The notes beneath the pieces are model-generated. The model made no database searches and was not told the DNA's origin. It saw only the letters and a list, made by a program, of their open reading frames with translations. Both the position numbers and the translations under genes were made by a program. A DNA stretch of 64,000 nt, taken from positions 31,310,735-31,374,734 of the forward strand of contig NC_057769.1 in NCBI RefSeq assembly GCF_010389155.1. The letters are read 5' to 3'. This DNA comes from Erigeron canadensis. Lineage: Eukaryota; Streptophyta; Magnoliopsida; Asterales; Asteraceae. Shown here one piece after another: positions 25,522 through 38,483 of the stretch (the first letter of the stretch is position 1; each line of letters opens with the position of its first letter).

Positions 25522-25749
25522 ATGACAGATCAAGTTGTGTTTGATAAGGTGGCTCACATCGATGCATCCAAGGAATCTTGGAACATCCAGGTTAAAATCG
25601 TCTTACTTTGGAAGCAAGCGTATAACTACAACCCAAAATTGTCCCATTTGAGTATCTCTTTGACGAAGGAGGCGTTACGAAAATCAATAACTTCGCTATG
25701 GAGATTACATGCTTGTGAACTATTTTGTGGATACCATGGATCTTTATAA
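25522..25749 (+). pseudogene. Fragment of an RPA1-like (DUF223) OB-fold protein
   Basis: The frame has the phrase SKESWNIQVKIVLLW near its start. This matches the first strand of the DUF223/replication protein A 70-like OB fold found in plant RPA paralogues and in Helitron-associated RPA genes. It then drifts away from the family and ends at 75 residues, against several hundred for a full protein. It is a truncated, probably dead copy. The assignment rests on one short motif. Confidence 0.45.
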
Positions 25750-25955
25750 TTTTGTGACTATACGTCGATACGTAGTTAACTACTTTCTTACATTGGATCA
25801 AACTTTTTAGCTTTAAACTCAATGGAAAAAAACACATGTCATAATATGTAAAAATATAATCATTTGTGATATTACATCGAAACTAATATACACTTGACAG
25901 GTGGATGAGAAACCAGTGTCAAACTTTAGTCTTTAAAGTTATATTTATACTAGGG

Positions 25956-27487
25956 CTTTTTATCTGGAAAGTAACTCAACTTGTCACTTTTTACTTTATT
26001 GGGGTACAAACAAAAATCCGTTCTATAGTGGGGAACAAAACCGGCTAAAACACCTTTGTTGGGTTTTAACCGGCTAAAAAGTAACATGGAGCCGGTAAAC
26101 ACCTACCTGGCAGCCATGTGTCAATAGGACCCCACTTACATATGACAACAATCAGTAAAACATAACTACATAAGCACATCGTCAAAATAAACCATCCAAT
26201 ATAAAAACATTTACCATAAACTGATAACTGATTCATCAAGAAGTTGAGCATCAAAAATGACTTGATCAAATTGAGTCTCATTTAGAATTGGTTTCAGCTC
26301 GACCGAAACAGCATCAGGAGAAGACAAATAATTATCACCAATACGTGAAACTTGCAGCCTAATATTAGACCACGACCTTATATGCAATCCATTTACATCA
26401 TCATCATCATCATCATTTCCCTAACAAATTATTGCCGGAAAACTTACAATCCATATTTCTTATTCGTTATTTTGAATTAGAAAACGAGATTAACACCAAA
26501 ACGCTCAGAATCAAACCGCAAACAAACCCTGACCAGAAATTAATCAGATTGAGACTCGTCGAAAAATTCTTAATCTCGTCGGGAAAATTAAACTTACGAT
26601 AACTTTGTTGTTTCTTCGAGTTATGACTTAAAAATTGGATCAAAGTTCTCAGTTTCTCAACCCGCACAACCCTTAGCCAACAAAAATCGATTATGACATT
26701 CGTCGGAAAACTCAACAGTTCACCGGCAAGTTTTCAGATTGAGCGAGTGCGGATTCGGCAAGTTTACACAACGATTTGTCGCCGCTAAGTGAATTTGAAA
26801 GCAATGTATACATCGCCGGTAAGTCATCCTCACCCCTAGATTCTGCACATAAAATACAATATTATATATATATATATATATATTACTATTTTAAATAATA
26901 ATATAGTGTAATTAAATTAATGGAATTAGATGCGAAGAAGAAGAAGAAGAAAAAGATTACTTACAGATCAATATTCATTATCTTAAACACGACGGAGACC
27001 AGCGGCGGAGGATGGTCTACCGGCCGCCGCCATTCTTATATCCAAATCGATATTTATATTTATATCGAGATCTATATCTATATGGAGGATTGATTTGTAT
27101 GTATGATGTGTATATTCCATCAATAATTTAGATCAAAGGTTTAGTTGTTTAGAGAAGAATTTGTTATAATGAAATTGGTATGGATGAATATTGTTATAAT
27201 GATACTGTTAAAAAAAAGAGAGAGAGAGAGAATAAATGCTACAGATAATAATCGATGATGATATTTTATGCAGATAAGCTATTTTTTTACAGATGGAAAA
27301 TCTATGTCATCAATATAAATTATAAAATAAATTAAAATGAAAATAAAAATAAAAAATAACTGGCTACTTGATTGTAGACCCAACAAAAATGTTTTAACCG
27401 GTTTTTTTTCCCCACAATAGGACGGATTTTTGTTTATGCCCCAATAAAGTAAAAAGTGACAAGTTAAGGTATTTTCCAGATAAAAAG
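25956..27487. mobile_element. Non-autonomous long-TIR DNA transposon (element B)
   Basis: The left arm starts ctttttatctggaaa and contains caacttgtcactttttactt, then an aaaaatccgttctatagtgggg phrase in two pieces. The right arm carries the same text inverted and ends ttccagataaaaag. The arms are about 130 bases long. The 1.5-kb body has no transposase. At about 26430-26740 it carries two tandem copies of the same ~120-base module seen in element A (landmarks gccggaaaa, tcttcgagtta, aacaaaccctgacc). No exact target duplication was found, so the outer borders are good to a few bases only. A TA microsatellite at about 26866-26884 and an AG microsatellite at about 27217-27232 lie inside. Confidence 0.78.
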
Positions 27488-28250
27488 TCCATTAATTGTG
27501 ATTGTTCTTAATTTACGAGTATTTATTATTGTGTCAGTTTATATAGATTTTAAGTATTTATTTTCAATATTATTATGTTAGCTTTTTATACGTATAAATG
27601 TAATAATTTTTGTTAATTGAAATAAGTACGCATCGTTCCAAAAAAAAATTGAAAAAATGGGGAAGAACCTTGTCCAAAATGGAAGAATAATTACCACATC
27701 TAGTATTACGGAAATCACATGTTTAGAAAATGATAACGTTTAATAGGTTATTAACAATTATGACTATACTTTTTCTAATACTATTGTATGTAAACGGATA
27801 AAAAGAAATTATATATTTTTTAAAGTTATTGACGAGTAATTTTATATGATTCTGATGTAACGACATATTCAAAGTTCATTTTTGCGTGCGGCCAATTTCA
27901 ATGTCAATTCTGGCAATATCCAAACTATTTATGTAAGACAAAAGTCAGAGTTAGAAATCTCTTGTGGAAAAAATTATGATTATTTGATTTCAGAGCATTT
28001 GGTAATGAGTAACTTGATCAAATATTTTGATTTAGTTCACTCTCAAAAAAGACGGTTTAGAGATGCGACGGCCGATGTGTTTTAACATGATTCATCCACA
28101 CGTCCTTTTCACGTTCTCTACTGCCGTTACAAACTTTACCCTCAAACTAACTTCCGTCGTTATTGTCGTCATATAAACGGTTATCCATTTGAATTTTAAC
28201 CAATATTAAATTCCAATTATAAAGAAGTTGTTGGATTAATTCTCTCTTTA
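27488..28250. other. Intergenic, no gene recognised
   Basis: AT-rich spacer between element B and the PIF/Harbinger-type element. An open frame at 27882-28085 shows no family motif. Confidence 0.4.
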
Positions 28251-28253
28251 TTA

Positions 28254-28933
28254 GACTGATCGGAGTGGGGGATAAATGATCTGACGCCGCCCTCCTTCCA
28301 TCCGGCACACCGCTCCGAGGGGCAACAAAGCTAAAAAAACCCTCTCGGCAGATATTGATCGCCCAAAACAACGAGAGTCCCAAAAAATTTTGACCGTTGG
28401 CATCAGATCCAAACAAAAAAAACAACGTTTTACATATTTTTTCTTAATCTATACACACACACATACTGATTCCGGCGACGACAACGCAATAAGATGGAGA
28501 GGAAGGAATAAGAAGAGCAGGCGGCGGCATATTTGAGCAGGAGAGAGATGGTGGTTCTGGTGAGGTGTGGCGGTAGTGGGTGATATGAACAGGGGGTGGT
28601 TGTGGTTATGGTATGTGTTCAGGCAGTGGTTGTGGTCGTGGTATGTCAGGCGGAGGTGGTGGGTGAGCAGGAGAGAGATTGAGAGGAACGAAAAAGAGCC
28701 AAGAAGATGGAGGGTGATATGAACTAATATGCGGTGAGGGATGGTTGTGGTATATATATAATTTTATTTATTTTTTGATATATTTAATGATTTAAAAAAA
28801 TAAATTAAAGGGCAACCCCAAAGAGGAACCTTATTCCAAAAAAAAAGAGGGACATATCTTTGAGAAAGCCCCCGCCACATGACGGAAGTCGCCCCCATGT
28901 GAAAAGTCCCAAAGCCCCCCACTCCTTATAGTC
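28254..28933. mobile_element. PIF/Harbinger-type non-autonomous element
   Basis: The left end gactgatcggagtgggg and the inverted right end ccccactccttatagtc form terminal repeats. TTA flanks the element on both sides (28251-28253 and 28934-28936), the 3-base duplication typical of PIF/Harbinger. The 680-bp body is GC-richer than its surroundings and has no transposase frame. The interior phrase gccacatgacggaagtcgcc recurs near 34178 as gccacatgacgcaagtcgcc, so relatives are present in the window. Confidence 0.72.
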
Positions 28934-28936
28934 TTA

Positions 28937-29332
28937 GAGCATCCACAAACATCAAGTCTTTCAATGACTTTTTTTATTTTTCACCTCATATTTTCACTTC
29001 TTTTTTTCTTTAATTTAATAAAAATAGTCTTTAAGATGTATTTTTTTAATTAAAAAAAGTGATAAAAAACTATCATTTTAGGCTCATTAGATTCGTATTG
29101 ACGAGATGTTTTCAATTATAAATTTTGTTTTTTAAAAATATTAATTTTAAGTGTAATTATCTACAAATTTGATTAAATATGTCATTTTAATTATGGTAGA
29201 AAATAAAAAATTAAAAAAACAAGGGGTATAAATGAAAGTTGCAAGGGGGTAAAATGAAACTTCGGTCCTTTAATTTGCTATCAAACAGCTCGAATATTTT
29301 CAGGTTTTCTCCAAAAAAGTCTTTTCTTCCAA
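28937..29332. mobile_element. Tourist-like MITE end followed by AT-rich sequence
   Basis: Directly after the TTA at 28934-28936 the sequence starts gagcatccacaaac, close to the usual Tourist end gagcatctccaa. A matching inverted end (ccattggagatgctctta) occurs far away at 33667-33684. No nearer right end is seen, so the size and borders are unknown. Confidence 0.3.
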
Positions 29333-29663
29333 CTAGAGTGAAGGCCCATGCGTTGCATGACCGGGCTTCACGGGTTGTTTTGTACGTTTGTAAGATTGTC
29401 GTATTTTGAGGTTTTTTATTGTTCAGTTTGAAGTTTATGTTGGTGTGCATTTTGATGAGCTGAGGTTGTTAGATGAGTATGAAGGTAATGGAATGTACAT
29501 ATCGAAAGACATGAGTGATGATGATTTGTGAGATATGATGGTTTGAAATTGGGTAATTAGATGTATTCTTGTTTCTTGCTTTTAGTTAATGTTTGTGAAT
29601 GATCCAACAATTAATGTGTCATTTACACATGAATGATTTTTAGTTCTAATAGAGTGAAGGTCC
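29333..29663 (-). mobile_element. Helitron 3' termini, minus strand, two in a row
   Basis: On the minus strand the hairpin catgcaacgcatg is followed by ten bases, then CTAG and a host T, giving a Helitron 3' end at 29333. A second hairpin, cgtgcatcgcacg, is followed by ten bases and CTAT then T, at 29649. The bodies lie at higher coordinates. The 5' (TC) ends were not located with confidence. Confidence 0.5.
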
Positions 29664-32600
29664 GTGCGATGCACGCCTTGAATTGTTTCTTTGTCAAACC
29701 TATAGGTACGAACGTGGACAACACTATTATATTTTAACTTACAAACACAAATATTAAACATAAATTAACAACACTATTAAATCAAAACTCAAAAGAAACT
29801 TTTGACCCATTGAATCCACAAATTCTAATTAAAGATATCCCAAATTAAAGGAAAAATCCTAAACAAATAATAAACATATGCTTAGAATCACAGGTCACAT
29901 GTTTAAAACAATTGGTTAACATTACACAATATATTTTCCAATTATGGGTTGCTGCTAACATTCTTGATGTAATAATCATCCACGTGTTTTGTGTGAATTA
30001 GTGCTTCAATAGCAGGAGGTAAAACGGGTGCATCAGGCGAAGTATTCTGTGTACAACAAAGAAATACATTACAATAAACCAATAAACATGTCAGCCATGT
30101 AACCTATGTGAAATTGTAACTATACCTCAAGCTGCTCATCTACAGAGACTTGGAGTACTTAAGCAGTTTTTCAGCAAACAAAATGGTGTGCACTACAAAA
30201 CAAAAGGGCATAATGCTCATTACTTCTCCTCCACAATAACTCCTCTCAATACACCGTACTCACAACTGATTGGGGTATCCGACCGAGCCTGCCAAAGATC
30301 GTCACAACAAAGGGAAACACTTGTGTTTGCAGCATCCAATAGCTAAGCTGAAAACATAAAAAATAGAAAACGATTGTTACATAACATTCTATGATATAGA
30401 ATGTAGTGCTACGTACTATATTTATTACACCAACACCATCATTGTCTCCTTCTCCTAGGATGCGTAAGGCTATATGATTCATCGCATATCCTCTTTTCGC
30501 CATAAATATATAAAATCTCGTCTTCATTCTGCGTATTAAGGGATAACCATTTCAAATATCAACTGCTGCTTTCTAAACATTGATGTCCTAACTCACCCAT
30601 TTCCATTGATGTCCCAACTCACCCATTTCCATCTCTAAGTAGCAAACTAACTAGATTGATGGCTCGAATCCAAAAATCAATCAGTGTTATCGGATCCATA
30701 ACACACGGTATCCGGGCTTACTTGATTATCCTTTGAGTAGCCAACTGCACAGCTACTTGGCACAACAACACGATTGTATTCTATAAAACCCAATGGTGCA
30801 GGTTGCTGAGATAAAGAGAGAAACAAAGACGAAGAACAATGAGTGCCAGTTTTTATTAGTAACGACAGTTCGCCCTAAAACTTAAAAATGGGTCAGTAAT
30901 GGTTATGTATAATCAATAACATACCAAACTGATCAAAATAATTAGAAAGTTGTCTAAAAATGAAACATGTCAAATGGATCCAACATGTTCTGCGTAGAGT
31001 GCAAATGCAAATGTTTTCTTAAAACTGAAATTATATAGTTTTTGTCGGACATACTATTATTTATCATGTCAACCATGGACATGTATTGACCTATACCAAA
31101 AAACCCACTTTGACTCATTATCCAATCCACCTAACCCGTCAATTTGCCACCTGTAGTCATTATGAAAAACACCCGAGGTGCATGTTAACACACAAACTTC
31201 AACTACAAATAAACTTTCTTAGCAGCTACACCGGATTAATAGAAAGCATACTAACGTAAATACTCCATGTGTTACCTTAGAGAAAAATGATCCACCCAAT
31301 TCAGTAGCCCTGTATGGTTGTACCATCTCCATGCAACATAATGCTGTAAACAAATCCATGAAAAATCATTGAGCTCGGTTTTGAATCAAAAAGTGCTTCG
31401 TATTTAGCTATTAACTCTCCATGTAGTTCCTTTTGGTCTTGAAATACCATATATGTTCCTTTAGTAATGTATTCTGCTCCCTAAAAAGAAACTTAAGAGC
31501 CCATCGTACTATAATAACATACATACCAAATGCTCATTTCTTCGACCACTTATCGAAGAGCTGCATCCAGAACTGCATCAGGGTTGCTACTGATCTTAGC
31601 AATAGCTCGTACTCATCCTTGAATTGGGTGCTTGCAGCAGGGCTTGCATTAGAGGTGTACCTATAAATGGGCATGTAGTACTTGATCACATCGTACTTTG
31701 TTGCTTTTATACAGGCCCTTTAAGAAAGAATTTTTTGGATTTATAACAACATATCATTTGTTTGATATAATTATCTTAAACACCATCATAGTTAGACGCT
31801 TGTTACACATAAACTTTTTGGTTTTGAGATATGTACTCTTACTTGGCTGACTAATTAACTGGGCTACTAAGGCCAGCTGGTATGATAGCCAACCTGTCTA
31901 TTCTCATTACCCAACCCACCCGTTATGTCAACACAAACTATCCAAAAAGCCTCACTGTTCGTAAGTATACATACCACAAAATGAGATGATAAAATAAGTT
32001 AAAAAAGACAAATTACCTTAGAAAGTTGCATAGTTGTGACCTTCATCAAAGCAACAAAAAGAAAACGAACCTATAAATAAATAAAATTCAAACATTAACT
32101 CCGAATTTAAGCTCATTCTACAACACTCATCCTTTTAAAAACCTCCGCAAGATCATATAAACAAATAAAACTCAGAACCGTTTAGATGATAAATTCCGAG
32201 TTAACCAAAATAAAAACACAAAAATCCGGTTCATCTAACAATGTATAACAAAATCAACAAAATTCGAAATAATTATGAAAAAGATCAAAAGAAACTAATC
32301 GCGGATGATATAGCCGAAGTCACTCTTTTATTAGGTATATAGCATTATAGCCGCAACAATCATAAGAAATGGTTCTTAAGTTTTAGTTTTCATCCCAGTA
32401 TAAAAAGCTACACAACCATTGTTTTGGAAATTAAAATAGGTAGAGTGAAAAATCCCAGTAAAAAATGCAAGTAACCTCTTAGATATATATTGAACAGGCA
32501 CATAGTAAATAAGCTAATAGCCAAAGAATCAACAGAAACTATACAATCAATAATAATTAATTTCAAACCTAATGCTTACTTTCTTTTACTTAATAAAAAA

Positions 32601-33612
32601 AAGCCAACGAGACACTGATTATATGAGGACGCCATCTTAGTGATGAATAATCGGATAAAACACCTTTTTTTAATGGTTTACTGCAAATTGTTTCACCAAA
32701 ATTAGAAAATCACAACAATTTCGGTGAATAACAGACTTGGATTTTGCATAATATGGTTCCAGATCTATAATCAATTAGACGTAATATTAAAATCTAAGCC
32801 CACGAAAAAGATCTCTATTGAATTATGAATCAAATCCATTTAAACTTTACCCACACCAAACTACAAAAAGCTACAAAAAAATCTCATCTTTAAGTAAAAC
32901 CAACAAATTGATTACAATCTTAATTAAGATTGATTACCTTTACCTGAAGATTTGCGATTCTTGTAGACTAATTCACCCGATACAAATGTTGTTCCCACCA
33001 AGTATCTTTATAAACTAAAGAAGATAAAGAATGTGAGGTAAATTCTAAAATAACAGCTTGATTCTTTGTTAATCATGTATACCCTACTATTGAGAGAGAA
33101 AAAAATATTCAAGGATATAAATAGATTCTGCAATAATCAAGGTAAAATATAAATTCATCAAGAACTGGAATGAACCTATGAATGAAGCTACGAATAATGA
33201 GTGAATCGTCCAAAAGAAAGAAGGGAGGGGAAGATTTTCGGTTGGGTTGGTGCAATAAAATTAATAGGAAAAAGTTGATAAAAGCTCTAACCTTTGCTAT
33301 TCCCAAGAGACTCTTTATGGGCGCAAATGAAGAGTTAATTAATTCCCAAGCTTAGGAAAAGATATGGTTAGTACTAAATAAACCATGCATTAGTGCTAAA
33401 TCAACATATTCATATTAATGCATTAACATATACATATCATTTTCGATATAGATTAACACAAATGAGAGAATGCATTAAACATATCGAATACACATTAATT
33501 ATCCTAAAGAAAACTAATTAAACCTAGTAAGTATACATCGATAAAGCGTTAAAAATGCGTTAATTTTTTCACCACCATTATAGAACTCTTATATATATAT
33601 ATATATACTAGA
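29664..33612 (-). pseudogene. Exon-like fragments of one or more unidentified genes
   Basis: Several minus-strand pieces look like coding exons next to plausible splice sites, but none belongs to a family I can name. One (near 31670-31540) contains VIKYYMPIYRYTSNA and LLRSVATLMQFWMQLFDKW. One (near 31480-31370) contains YITKGTYMVFQDQKEL. One (near 31340-31280) contains MEMVQPYRATELGGSFFSK. One (near 30810-30705) contains PAPLGFIEYNRVVVPSSCAV. The last (near 30050-29945) ends HVDDYYIKNVSSNP and a stop. A piece at about 32071-32018 could hold a start. Frames do not join cleanly and some pieces have in-frame stops, so a decayed gene, or cargo captured by the Helitron ending at 29649, is more likely than a working gene. 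Between about 30580 and 30630 a 23-base phrase is duplicated in tandem. Confidence 0.35.
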
Positions 33613-34693
33613 CATCAAGCTATTTTAATGTCTTTTTTTTTTCAAAAAAAGTCTTTCATCAAACCCATTGGAGATGCTCTTACAATAAGATACTTCGTCA
33701 ACCTTTCATTTTCAGGTTCTACTAATTGTCCAATAAACCATGAATTGATCAATTACAAACAACATATATATGATGTTAGTTTTTAAGATTGGTTTTACCG
33801 CAATAAAATGTTAAAGTTATAAACATTGGTACCAATGTCAAAGTTATAAAGATTGGTTTTACCAACCTCGTGATTGATCCTTCGAGTGTAGGATCAACAC
33901 TCACAAGACACAACAATTAACATTAACCATTATTCAAAAAAAATATATATATATGTTAGTTACTTTTTTTCTTTCTTGACAAATAATTTGTTAATTTAAA
34001 CTGAACAGAGTGAAAGGTGAAAATGGGCGAACCCATCCATTTTTCGCCCCAATACCACCCCACGGGCAAACCCTTTACCCGACGAACCTACAAATTCACT
34101 CAAATTGGTTTGACCAGCCCAAAATTCAAAACAAAAAACCACTCTCCCAATTAAAACAAAGAACCCACCACTCCCCCATGCCACATGACGCAAGTCGCCT
34201 CACTCACTAAAATCCACCCATGTTTATTTTTTTTGAATGACAACTCTTTCTACCTCACATACCACATTGTGCAAGTCATTCTACTCTCCCCGTCACCACT
34301 CTTCTTAGCCTTAGTATATGAGCGAATTCTACTTTGTTTAAACTTTTTGTTTTTTAGAATGTTGTTTCAAGTTACTTGTGGGTAAAGTTTTGGGATTTTT
34401 TTTAACTTTATCATATTATTCTCTAATCATACTATATTTTGATTTATTTCACCGTTGTTAAGCAACAATCTTGATAGTACATATGAGAATAAATTAATAA
34501 AGTTAAAAAAGTATATGATATATTCAAAAAAAAAAAAGGAAAAAGAAAAAGATTGTTATCAAATCATTTCGCTTTTCTTTTTTTTTTTTTTACCATAAAC
34601 GAGGCATAGACCAGTTATACAAACAACATAAATGATATCTCAGATTTCTAAAGGTTGGTTTTGACTCCTTAATCTGTATGGCACGGAAAGCAT
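33613..34693. other. Intergenic, no gene recognised
   Basis: A TA microsatellite lies at about 33590-33607 and a Tourist-like inverted end at 33667-33684. The phrase gccacatgacgcaagtcgcc (about 34180) matches the inside of the element at 28254-28933. No gene is seen. Confidence 0.4.
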
Positions 34694-35047
34694 CGGGGGT
34701 GTTTGGTAGAAAGGAATCATAGAGAATGGAAATGTAATAGAGAATGGAAATAGTGAGAAAGAGAATGGGTATTTAGAAATAAAATGAATTTCGTTGTTTA
34801 GTACCCACAGAGAATGAATATATATAAAGAAAAAATAAAATTTTAAATAATAATACATTTATTACATATAACATCTTTATAAATTTTTTTTTTTTTCATT
34901 CTCACCCATTTGTAGAGAATGAAGATAATGGAATCGATTCTCCTTTCTCTTTTCTCATTCCCTTTTTCCATTGCAAACAAACAAAAGAAGTACTCTTTCC
35001 CATTTCCTTTCTCCCTTTCCATTCTATCATACCAAACAACCTCTTAG
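34694..35047. mobile_element. MITE family M, copy 1
   Basis: About 350 bp. It starts cgggggtgtttggtagaaag and ends ccaaacaacctcttag, which is the imperfect inverse. The left half has the phrase agagaatggaaat repeated, and the right half is its CT-rich complement. Copy 2 at 53008-53350 shares the phrases aatcatagagaatg, gtacccacagagaatgaa and cattctcaccca. The superfamily is not certain. Confidence 0.65.
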
Positions 35048-38000
35048 TTCCTTTCAATTTCTCGATCAATATAATACAAACTTTATTGTCTTAAATCTAA
35101 GCATATGATTATAACATAAAATGTACAGTAAATTGCCATAACAAATATTCTATTATTATGTGATTATAACGTATTCATCACATGGAATAGCTAAACATGG
35201 TTTAGGCAATTTTCTTTCAACATATGATTTTTTTTTTTTCCAAAACATTTCAATTACTTAAGCTAATACATTTTTTAAACATAATAATTTTATTTATTAT
35301 TATTTTTTTTCGAAAGGTAGTTATTTTTGATCAAAAAAAGAAAATTTTGGGAACAAGCAAACAGAACAGTAGTAGCAGAATTAATCGTACAAGCAAGGGA
35401 ACACACGAATTTTTTCTGATAAAATGCATGCTAAAGGCAAAGCCATTACACTGTCATTGTTAAGGTACTATTTTCTGTCTGAATATGGGCTAGCTAGCCA
35501 GGCCTTACGTGGTTCACTTTTGCAAAAATACAAAAACCAACTCCATTTTCTGAAGTACAATTCACAACTTACATATATTTGGATGGAGAATCAAGATACC
35601 AAAATTGTTTTTTTTGTTGTAAGGCCTTTGCAACCATGAACCTCTTCCTTCCTCTTTCTCATTGTCACATCAGCTTTTCTCTTTTCTAAAACACCTCTTC
35701 CTCATTCACTACCAACCTCACCTCTTCCTCAAAACAAATACAATACAAAACAAAATAAAAAAATAAAAACCTGGCCCACCTCCTTCCTTTTCCCTCCGTT
35801 GTGCTAGTTCCACCCATCGAAGGAATGCCATCGACGAAGCCAAGGAAGAGATGCTGCCAATGGAGGAAATGAGGAAGAGTCCAACGAAGAGCCACGAACA
35901 ACCCCGTTGGCACCGGCCTAAATGCATAGACTGAAATGGAAGCACATGAAAAGATGTTTATTTTGCATTAAAAGAATACATTGACCAAAAATCTATAATG
36001 AACCACCACCAAGTCACCAACTTAGACATCTTATCGATTCAAACCCTCCTAAATAATGTATACATTTTGAGGGTGTCAAAAAAGGATTCGTAAAAAATCA
36101 CAATATTATAACGGTTAGGCCATTGGGAACGAAACGTTTTGTCTATGAGGCAAGCCCAAAAAGCGTCATGAACGCCCCCCCCCCCCCCCCCCCCCAGGGC
36201 TATCTAGACCAAAAAGAGGGGTTCCAAAAACCCCTCACTCCCCATGACCTTATATCACGTATCTTTTTCAATTAACCTGAATAGGACAAAATCTTGTCAT
36301 ATGTTTGGTTACAAATGAGGAATTGATTAAAGTAATTGTGATGGCCATAAAACTACTATAAATTTGACAAATGCATAAATAAAACGTAATGATCTTGTTA
36401 CATTTTACTATTGTATATCAAACTTTCAAAACCTCAATTATATGTTTCATACTCTCAATTTGTACCTATTGTATGTCTTGCTGCTTATCTTTTCATTCAA
36501 TAACAAGTTTGTTCGATGACATAACAATCGTATAAGTTATCATGTCAGTATAACTAATGTCATATAAATGATTTACAAGGTATATCAACTTACACATACA
36601 ATAGCAAAAACTGAAACTTTGATAATGGAACATAGATTTTAAAAATTGGATGCATACGATATATAAGAAATTAGTGAATGGATATTGGATATGATCAAGT
36701 TTGTTATACATTTTCAGAAAATAGCAACACACCAATAAAAGGTAAAGTTCGAAATTTGTAAAGAATCATCATTTTTGAATTACGGATAAACGACTCATTA
36801 ACCGTCCTACCAATTGGTCTCACGATAAACATGAAGAAAAGTAAATTTCGTAGAATTATGATTAAAAAGATTTGAACTCATGACTATCGTTTTTATGTTG
36901 CGTGTCACAAAACATGAGTTAACACCTCTTGGTTTCTAATACTTGTTGAAATCGGTGACAAGAAAACCAAACATTTAACATTGATCTAACACTTATTTTT
37001 TTTTTATTATCATATTTGACACTGCCCTTTAGTTGCTCTGATGATGTGAGATTGTGAGAACAATAGTAACTTTGGTGTCAACATGTGTATAACGAACGGT
37101 CAAACGGACAAATGATAAAAAGAGGATATATAAATCGACTTACAAACTAATAGCCTAATTGGTTGTTTCTCCGATTTTAAATTTAGAAGTTATAAAACCG
37201 TTTTCTAAAACTGGTTATTGAATAAGGTCTCATTGTTGTTCACTTGTTCCTCCAAAGAGTCAAGCTAGCTTGTGCAATTGCCAAGTATCGGATGTGATTA
37301 GAGCATGAACATTTTGTAATATTGGAACCGAGTTGGATATCTATTTAGAATTGGTTCGATGCCAAATGACCACACAAATTAACCAAATTATACAAAGTAT
37401 ATATAGTGTCTGCGTGAATAATGTTGTTCTAATTTATGACCTAAGAAACTAAGCTATATATAAATGGCTAGCTGGTCCGTTATTCAACGACTTGATCCGA
37501 TAACAAACCTCTAAGCTAGGCCTCGCTTTCTTAAATCTTTTCCTCACCTCTTCTTCGCTGTCACGTCAGCTTTTCTCAATCCAAGAACTATCCCGAGGAT
37601 TAACACATCTTCCTCATCTCTTTCCAAACTTTTTTTTTTGGACGTCCAAAACGCCCCCAGGTTACACATATATAAGTCACCATATAGGGATGTAAGCGAC
37701 GCGAGAGCGACACAATTTGTGAGTTATTCAAGATCGATTCCCAAGAAATCAATTCGATTTAGGAATATTATACTTGGGTATACATGTATGTGAGTCGAGC
37801 TTGAGTAACAATCTACCCGGCTCGTAAAATTCCCTCCTTAGCTTTGTATCAACTCCCCTTGTCCCATTATTATTGTGTTTTTACTATTTTTGGTTTACAA
37901 CAAAATAAGTGTCTACAACTTTAAAAATATATATATAAATAAAGGGCTAACGAGTAACAATCATGACTGGAAAAGCCACCGGTAATAATTATGACAATGA

Positions 38001-38483
38001 TTGACGATTTGTGAGTAGCAACAAAAAGTAAACTGATTTTGTCATTAGTTTTTTTGGTTCTCATGGATTTTAGATGTAGTTGAGGTTATTTTAAATCGAT
38101 TCAAATGTCCGAGTTTTCATATTAAAAAATAGAGTTTTCTAGCAAAAGTACAAGCAGGGAAACAGGGACGCAGGGTTTAAGCTTCTTATTAAATAATTAA
38201 GAAGTAAAAACGTTTATAATTACTAGCCTTGTAATTATATATATTTACATATATTTGGAGTCAGGGAAAGGGAGGAGAAACAAATTGGGCGTAAGGTTTT
38301 TTTAAAGGTATTTTCTATATTTCAGGATTAAAGTGTTTGATGGTAGTGTAAATTAAAAGAGTAAAATAGGGAATTTAAAAGTAGAGTGTTTAATTTGGAG
38401 AGGGGTAGTTTGTTTATATATAGAGTATAGATATAGATTAATTTCATGGACCTCAAACAATTATATCCAACAACATTTATTTA
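35048..38483. other. Intergenic, no gene recognised; poly-C tract and repeated leader-like phrases
   Basis: Long spacer. A phrase of the type tgtcac-tcagcttttctc appears in CT-rich surroundings near 35665-35685 and again near 37560-37577, so these are probably ends of one repeat family. A pure run of 21 C lies at 36175-36195. Short open frames have no recognisable domains. Confidence 0.4.
36175..36195. repeat. Poly(C)21 tract
   Basis: Twenty-one consecutive C in an otherwise AT-rich region, next to agggctatctagacc. The tract length may be uncertain because such runs are hard to sequence. Confidence 0.85.

Noticed and set aside
36790..36990. Another B-box-like stretch (gatttgaactcatgac)
   Set aside because: Same weakness as the one at 18.2 kb. 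No tRNA fold and no flanking repeat.
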